A model generated the notes under the pieces. It was not told the origin of the DNA and did no database searches. It saw only the letters and a list, made by a program, of their open reading frames with translations. This document shows positions 62,709 to 64,000 of a DNA stretch of 64,000 nucleotides, in pieces. Location: assembly GCF_001708305.1 (NCBI RefSeq), contig NZ_CP016953.1:1197501-1261500 (forward strand), read 5' to 3'. The position numbers were made by a program, and so were the translations under genes. The stretch's first letter is position 1. The number at the start of each line of letters is the position of its first letter. Source of the DNA: Streptococcus himalayensis (lineage in GTDB: Bacteria; Bacillota; Bacilli; Lactobacillales; Streptococcaceae).

Positions 62709-64000
62709 GTGACAAACTATCAAAATTATATCAATGGGGAGTGGAAGTCTTCAGAAAAGGAGATTACGATTTCATCTCCTATTGATGGGGAAGTATTAGG
62801 AACGATTCCTGCTATGACGCAGGAGGAAGTGGATGTTGCGATGGAGAAAGCTCGCAAAGCCCTTCCTGCTTGGCGTGCGCTCTCTGCTGTGGAAAGAGCT
62901 AGCTATCTTCATCGGGTAGCAGATATTTTGGAACGCGACCAAGAAAAAATTGGAGAAATTCTTGCAAAGGAAGTTGCCAAAGGCATTAAGGCTGCCATTG
63001 GCGAGGTGGTCCGGACGGCTGATTTGATTCGTTATGCAGCAGAAGAAGGGATTCGTATCCATGGGCAAGTGATGGAAGGGGGCGGTTTTGAGGCCGCTAG
63101 CAAGAAAAAATTGGCCATGGTTCGTCGTGAACCAATGGGAGTTGTGCTTGCGATTGCTCCATTCAATTATCCGGTCAACCTATCGGCTTCAAAAATTGCT
63201 CCGGCTCTCATCGGAGGAAATGTTGTCCTGTTTAAGCCACCAACGCAAGGTTCGATTTCTGGACTTCTCTTGGCGCAAGCTTTTGCAGAATCTGGTCTGC
63301 CTGCAGGAGTTTTCAATACGATTACAGGTCGTGGTTCCGAGATTGGAGATTATATCATTGAGCATAAAGAAGTCAATTTCATTAACTTCACGGGTTCAAC
63401 GCCGATTGGTGAACGTATTGGGAAGTTAGCAGGTATGCGTCCCATTATGTTGGAATTAGGTGGTAAGGATGCGGCTCTTGTGTTAGAAGATGCAGATTTG
63501 GAACATGCTGCTAAGCAAATCGTTGGAGGGGCTTATAGCTACTCTGGTCAGCGTTGTACAGCGATTAAACGAGTGCTTGTGATGGAGAGTGTAGCGGATA
63601 AACTCGCTAGTCTTATCCAAGCGGAGGTTGAGAAGTTAACAGTCGGTCATCCTTTTGACAATGCAGATATCACCCCCGTGATTGATCATCATTCAGCAGA
63701 TTTTATTTGGGGCTTGATTGAGGATGCAAAAGCCAAAGGGGCGACAGCTTTGACACCTTTGAAACGTGAAGGTAATCTTATTTGGCCAGCCCTTTTTGAC
63801 CATGTAACCTTAGATATGGATTTGGCGTGGGAAGAGCCATTTGGACCAGTTCTTCCAATTATCCGTATTACGTCAGAAGAAGAAGGGATTGCCATTTGTA
63901 ATCAATCAGAGTTTGGACTGCAATCTTCTGTCTTTACCAATGATTTTCCAAAAGCCTTTGAAATCGCAGAGAAGCTAGAAGTCGGAACGGTTCATATCAA
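62709..64000 (+). CDS. gapN: NADP-dependent glyceraldehyde-3-phosphate dehydrogenase (3' end outside window)
   Basis: This non-phosphorylating aldehyde dehydrogenase oxidises glyceraldehyde 3-phosphate directly to 3-phosphoglycerate and makes NADPH, the main such source in streptococci. The start is GTG at 62709, with GGAGG 7 nt upstream. The frame is open to the window edge, 430 codons of about 475. Visible motifs are VLAIAPFNYPVNL, NVVLFKPPTQGS, NFTGSTPIGERIG, the catalytic Glu in MLELGGKDAAL and the catalytic Cys in SGQRCTAIKR. It normally follows ptsHI; here an ISL3 element and a repeat lie between. Confidence 0.97.
   Translation, partial: MTNYQNYINGEWKSSEKEITISSPIDGEVLGTIPAMTQEEVDVAMEKARKALPAWRALSAVERASYLHRVADILERDQEKIGEILAKEVAKGIKAAIGEVVRTADLIRYAAEEGIRIHGQVMEGGGFEAASKKKLAMVRREPMGVVLAIAPFNYPVNLSASKIAPALIGGNVVLFKPPTQGSISGLLLAQAFAESGLPAGVFNTITGRGSEIGDYIIEHKEVNFINFTGSTPIGERIGKLAGMRPIMLELGGKDAALVLEDADLEHAAKQIVGGAYSYSGQRCTAIKRVLVMESVADKLASLIQAEVEKLTVGHPFDNADITPVIDHHSADFIWGLIEDAKAKGATALTPLKREGNLIWPALFDHVTLDMDLAWEEPFGPVLPIIRITSEEEGIAICNQSEFGLQSSVFTNDFPKAFEIAEKLEVGTVHI

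Overview
The window is chromosomal DNA from a Streptococcus, most likely of the mitis/sanguinis (oral, pneumococcus-like) branch. The evidence is gene content and order: ftsW-ppc, tuf-tpiA, rsmD-coaD-sepM, yutD-rlmN-vanZ, ccpA followed by two lipid glycosyltransferases, the bgl/celBRCD cellobiose cluster, coiA-pepF-methyltransferase-prsA, nrdHEF, ptsHI and gapN. DNA is AT-rich, ribosome binding sites are strong, and extended -10 (TGnTATAAT) promoters are common. I cannot name the species from sequence alone.

Layout. 1-7.1 kb: the end of ftsW, then ppc, then two tandem paralogous cassettes, each an ECF-type sigma factor overlapping a membrane anti-sigma-like gene. 7.2-16.3 kb: tuf, tpiA, a modular GH25-Bsp-CHAP murein hydrolase preceded by a competence (cin) box, asnA, rsmD, coaD and sepM. 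16.6-23.6 kb: yutD-rlmN-vanZ, a lipoprotein, ccpA and the glycolipid glycosyltransferase pair. 24.2-29.4 kb: a T-box leader driving a DUF1349-like gene plus thrS, then poorly characterised genes. 29.5-38.2 kb: an ISL3 insertion inside a terminator, queA, a 59-codon hidden gene, nagB, dacA, an MFS transporter and a 6-phospho-beta-glucosidase. 38.4-43.5 kb: SemiSWEET and the cellobiose PTS with its regulator CelR. 43.5-51.4 kb: coiA, pepF, a methyltransferase, prsA, then a T-box leader driving a LURP-one-like gene and alaS. 51.5-54.5 kb: an accessory locus with a 21-bp-phased repeat promoter, a small XRE regulator, four tiny membrane proteins, a DUF3169-like protein and a CPBP protease. 54.5-64 kb: nrdHEF on the minus strand, ptsHI, a second ISL3 element and the start of gapN.

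Themes. Sugar control is dense: CcpA, HPr/EI, CelR operators and a NagR-like operator in nagB. Competence appears three times: cin boxes before coiA and before the lysin, and SepM, the family that trims competence peptides. Small non-autonomous repeats with ATACTC termini are scattered through intergenic regions, and two different ISL3 elements with intact 8-bp target duplications show recent mobility. The best candidates for new biology are the tandem sigma/anti-sigma cassettes, which share an ECF-like promoter and apparent ATT/ATC start codons, and the XRE/mini-membrane-protein/CPBP locus with its four 21-bp-phased promoter repeats.
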